7,349 nt of DNA from Flavobacteriaceae bacterium (GTDB lineage: Bacteria; Bacteroidota; Bacteroidia; Flavobacteriales; Flavobacteriaceae). Shown piece by piece: positions 5,248 through 7,349 of this stretch. The stretch is from the NCBI GenBank assembly GCA_030613745.1, contig JAUWLK010000132.1, forward strand, positions 1-7,349, in the 5' to 3' direction. Positions within the stretch are counted from its first letter, which is position 1; every line of letters begins with the position of its first letter. Under the pieces are notes generated by a model. The model worked only from the letters and a program-made list of their open reading frames with translations. It had not been told where the DNA came from and made no database searches. Position numbers and translations under genes: made by a program.

Positions 5248-6174
5248 TTGAAGCTAGCAAATTACATAAGTGATTTATTATACCGATATGAATGCGTTAT
5301 TGTCCCTGATTTTGGAGGGTTTGTAACCAATAACAGGTCGGCAAAAATAAATACTTTAAATCAAACATTACAAGCTCCATACAAACAAATCACTTTTAAT
5401 AGTCATTTGAAAAATAACGATGGCTTACTTGCAAATTACATTGCTTCCATAGATAAAATTGATTATGAATGTGCATTGAATTATATTAAATTTGAAATTG
5501 AGGCTTGGCGGAAGAAATTAATAAATGAAGATTTAGACCTAGATGCTATTGGATCATTTTCATTAATAAATAATAAATTACTCTTTGAACCACAACAAAA
5601 AATAAATTATTTAACCTCTTCTTTTGGATTAAATTCAATTGTTTTTCCTGAGATTAAACGTGAAGTTTATCAAAAACAAGTTATAAAATTAGAAGACAAA
5701 GCTCCTTTAATAATATCTTCTGAACGCAAAAAAGCACTAAATTATTTAAAATATGCTGCTATTTTTATTTTAGGTTTATCAGTTATTGGTTATGGAGGGA
5801 AACTATACAAAGATCATCAAAATAAACAATTGGTTGCAACTGCTAAAAAACAACAAAGAATTATTAATAAAAAAATTGAAAATGCAACTTTTGTAATAAG
5901 CAAACCCTTACCTACTTTAAATTTAAACATTACTGCTGAAAAGAAAAGTTTTCATGTTATTGGTGGTGCTTTTCGTTTTCCTGAAAATGCTGATAGAAAA
6001 GTCAAGCAACTTTTAGAAGAAGGTTTTGATGCCCGAATTTTAGGTGTAAATAAATGGAATTTATCTATAGTTTCTTACGGAAGTTTTTCTACAGAAAAAG
6101 AAGCTCGAGAAGTACTTGTAAATATTCAAAATAATATAGCAAAAGAAGCTTGGTTACTTATTCAAGAATTTTAA
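5248..6174 (+). CDS. HU-CCDC81 and SPOR domain-containing protein (bitopic membrane protein)
   Basis: A 308-aa protein typical of Bacteroidota. Residues 1 to about 140 form a tandem HU-CCDC81-like region (opening KLANYISDLLYRY, then VPDFGGFV and NSHLKNNDGLLANYI). One membrane helix lies at about 167-187 (LKYAAIFILGLSVIGYGG). A Lys/Gln-rich linker leads to a C-terminal SPOR domain from about 233 (FHVIGGAFRFPENADR ... SYGSFSTEKEAREVL). SPOR domains bind denuded glycan strands at division septa, so the protein likely links a cytoplasmic HU-like domain to periplasmic peptidoglycan. The start is uncertain. TTG at 5218 gives 10 more residues but lies inside the promoter -7 box. TTG at 5248 gives MKLANYISDLLYRY, the family's usual beginning, so I prefer it. 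No in-frame ATG exists between the TGA at 5203-5205 and this region. The thioesterase gene follows by 44 bp. Confidence 0.88.
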   Translation: MKLANYISDLLYRYECVIVPDFGGFVTNNRSAKINTLNQTLQAPYKQITFNSHLKNNDGLLANYIASIDKIDYECALNYIKFEIEAWRKKLINEDLDLDAIGSFSLINNKLLFEPQQKINYLTSSFGLNSIVFPEIKREVYQKQVIKLEDKAPLIISSERKKALNYLKYAAIFILGLSVIGYGGKLYKDHQNKQLVATAKKQQRIINKKIENATFVISKPLPTLNLNITAEKKSFHVIGGAFRFPENADRKVKQLLEEGFDARILGVNKWNLSIVSYGSFSTEKEAREVLVNIQNNIAKEAWLLIQEF

Positions 6175-6218
6175 GTTGTTTGTTTTATTCAATTAATCTC
6201 ATTTAAAAATTTAATGCA

Positions 6219-6731
6219 ATGCCATCAAAAACTCCAAAAGAGTCTTTAACTGTTTTAACCGATTTAGTTTTACCGGGAGAAACCAATCCTCTTGATAATC
6301 TTTTTGGAGGTGAATTATTAGCAAGAATGGATAGAGCTTCAAGTATTGCTGCTCGTCGTCATTGCAAAAGAATTGTTGTTACTGCCGCTGTTAATCATGT
6401 TGAATTTACTAAAGCTGTGCCTGTAGGCAGTGTTTTAACAATTGAAGCAAAAGTTTCAAGAGCTTTTACCTCTTCTATGGAGATTTTTGTAGATGTATGG
6501 ATCGAAGATCGTGAATCTGGTGATAAAACCAAAGTTAATGAAGGTATCTATACTTTTGTTGCAGTTAATGAAACTGGAACACCTGTAAAAGTTCCAAAAT
6601 TAATTCCCGAAACAGAATTAGAAAAAGAAAGATTTGAAGGTGCTTTGCGACGCAAACAATTAAGTTTGGTTTTAGCCAAAAAAATGAAACCTAGTGATGC
6701 AACTGAATTAAAAGCCCTTTTTAAAAATTAA
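6219..6731 (+). CDS. Acyl-CoA thioesterase, hotdog fold (YciA/BACH-like)
   Basis: A cytoplasmic enzyme hydrolysing acyl-CoA to free acid and CoA. The 170-aa protein is one HotDog ACOT-type domain. The catalytic segment is ETNPLDNLFGGELLARMDRAS (residues 21-41), with Asn23, the Gly-Gly turn at 30-31 and Asp38 on the long helix. It is followed by the VTAAVNHVEF strand, VPVGSVLTIEAKV, and the IYTFVAVNETG strand. The C-terminal part (LEKERFEGALRRKQLSLVLAKK) is a helical extension seen in flavobacterial members. Length is normal and the start is the ATG at 6219, shortly before the conserved region. It is 44 bp after the SPOR gene with no promoter of its own visible, so cotranscription is likely. 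Its chain-length preference cannot be read from the sequence. Confidence 0.92.
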   Translation: MPSKTPKESLTVLTDLVLPGETNPLDNLFGGELLARMDRASSIAARRHCKRIVVTAAVNHVEFTKAVPVGSVLTIEAKVSRAFTSSMEIFVDVWIEDRESGDKTKVNEGIYTFVAVNETGTPVKVPKLIPETELEKERFEGALRRKQLSLVLAKKMKPSDATELKALFKN

Positions 6732-6736
6732 TAAAA

Positions 6737-7349
6737 TTAAAATTTATTGATCACACTTTCAATTCCACCCAAATAAGTCCTTCCGAAAAGAATTAAATGC
6801 ACTAAATTTGGGTAAAGATTATGGATTTTTATTCTATCCTCCCAATTTTTTTCTAATGGAAAAATTTCATTGTAAAATGAAATAAATGAATTATCAAACC
6901 CACCAAACATTTGTGTCATGGCGATATCCATTTCACGATGACCAAAATAAATAGCAGGATCAATAAAAACAGGTGTTTGATTTTTCCCTCTTAATAAATT
7001 TCCTGACCAAAGATCACCATGAACAAGTGAAGGTTTTTCTTTTGGAAGAATTTCTCCCAAACAACCAAATAAATTTTCAAAGGTTTTTAAATGGTGATTT
7101 GTCAAAAGGTTTTTATCAAAAGCCTGTTTAACTAAAGGTGAAATTCTGTTCTCAATAAAATAAGTTTCCCAAGAGTTTTTTGGTGTATTAATTTGATTTA
7201 AAGAACCTATATAATTATTGTATTTTAAACCAAACATCTGACTACTCATTTTGTGTAGTTTTGCTAAATCAACAGCAAAATTTCTCCAAAATTTATTTGC
7301 AATAGATCTCTCATCAATATATTCTAAAATCAAAAATTGGTTGTTAAAA
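6737..7349 (-). CDS. Fructosamine kinase family protein, 3' part (N-terminus off the right edge)
   Basis: Fructosamine kinases phosphorylate sugars attached to protein amines or ribulosamines, which destabilises the adduct and repairs glycation. About 204 codons are visible and the frame stays open to the window edge. TTG at 7331-7333 is only an internal leucine, since the upstream NNQFLILEYIDE reading continues the family's hinge-region pattern. The catalytic loop is LVHGDLWSGNLL (7030-6995) and the metal-binding motif is FIDPAIYFGHREMDIAMT (about 6965-6912), both diagnostic of the APH-like kinase fold in this family. The C-terminus LYPNLVHLILFGRTYLGGIESVINKF also fits. Against a family length near 285-290, about 80 N-terminal residues with the nucleotide-binding lysine are missing only because of the window edge. 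It ends 5 bp from the convergent thioesterase stop. Confidence 0.92.
   Translation of the reverse strand, partial: FNNQFLILEYIDERSIANKFWRNFAVDLAKLHKMSSQMFGLKYNNYIGSLNQINTPKNSWETYFIENRISPLVKQAFDKNLLTNHHLKTFENLFGCLGEILPKEKPSLVHGDLWSGNLLRGKNQTPVFIDPAIYFGHREMDIAMTQMFGGFDNSFISFYNEIFPLEKNWEDRIKIHNLYPNLVHLILFGRTYLGGIESVINKF

Noticed and set aside
7331..7333. TTG as the start of a short fructosamine kinase
   Set aside because: The frame is open through to the window edge, the upstream residues fit the family, and the N-terminal lobe would be missing from such a start.

Overview
The window is very AT-rich. Its proteins match Bacteroidota, most likely class Flavobacteriia: an HU-CCDC81/SPOR division protein, a flavobacterial hotdog thioesterase, TAnnTTTG-type promoters in place of E. 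coli-type -35/-10 boxes, and no clear Shine-Dalgarno sequences. No genus can be named from the sequence. It reads as ordinary chromosomal housekeeping DNA interrupted by one small accessory-looking cassette.

Layout: (1) 1-331, the 5' part of radA on the minus strand, running off the left edge. (2) 332-921, a repeat-rich island. It holds a 103-aa GIY-YIG nuclease gene lying almost exactly centred between two inverted copies of a 28-nt repeat, with two more degenerate repeat-like stretches to the left. (3) 922-3389, a minus-strand run kbl-queD-lpxH with 27-bp and 44-bp gaps, probably one transcription unit starting from a candidate promoter near 3460. The queD-lpxH gap carries a further hairpin repeat. 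(4) 3390-3601, a divergent intergenic region with two back-to-back promoter-like boxes and two GC-richer hairpins just ahead of a small conserved gene of unknown function (3602-3952, plus). (5) 4026-5132 dprA (minus), divergent from an HU-CCDC81/SPOR protein (5248-6174, plus) followed by an acyl-CoA thioesterase (6219-6731, plus). (6) A fructosamine-kinase-family gene (minus) that starts beyond the right edge and ends 5 bp from the thioesterase stop.

Functions are mixed: DNA recombination (RadA, DprA), lipid A synthesis (LpxH), queuosine synthesis (QueD), threonine/glycine metabolism (Kbl), septal peptidoglycan binding (SPOR protein), acyl-CoA hydrolysis and protein deglycation. I see no phage, CRISPR, toxin-antitoxin or tRNA/rRNA genes. 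The most unusual item is the inverted-repeat/GIY-YIG unit at 498-896, which looks like a compact mobile or self-maintaining repeat cassette. Second is the structured segment ahead of the orphan gene at 3602. No gene-free stretch exceeds 300 bases.
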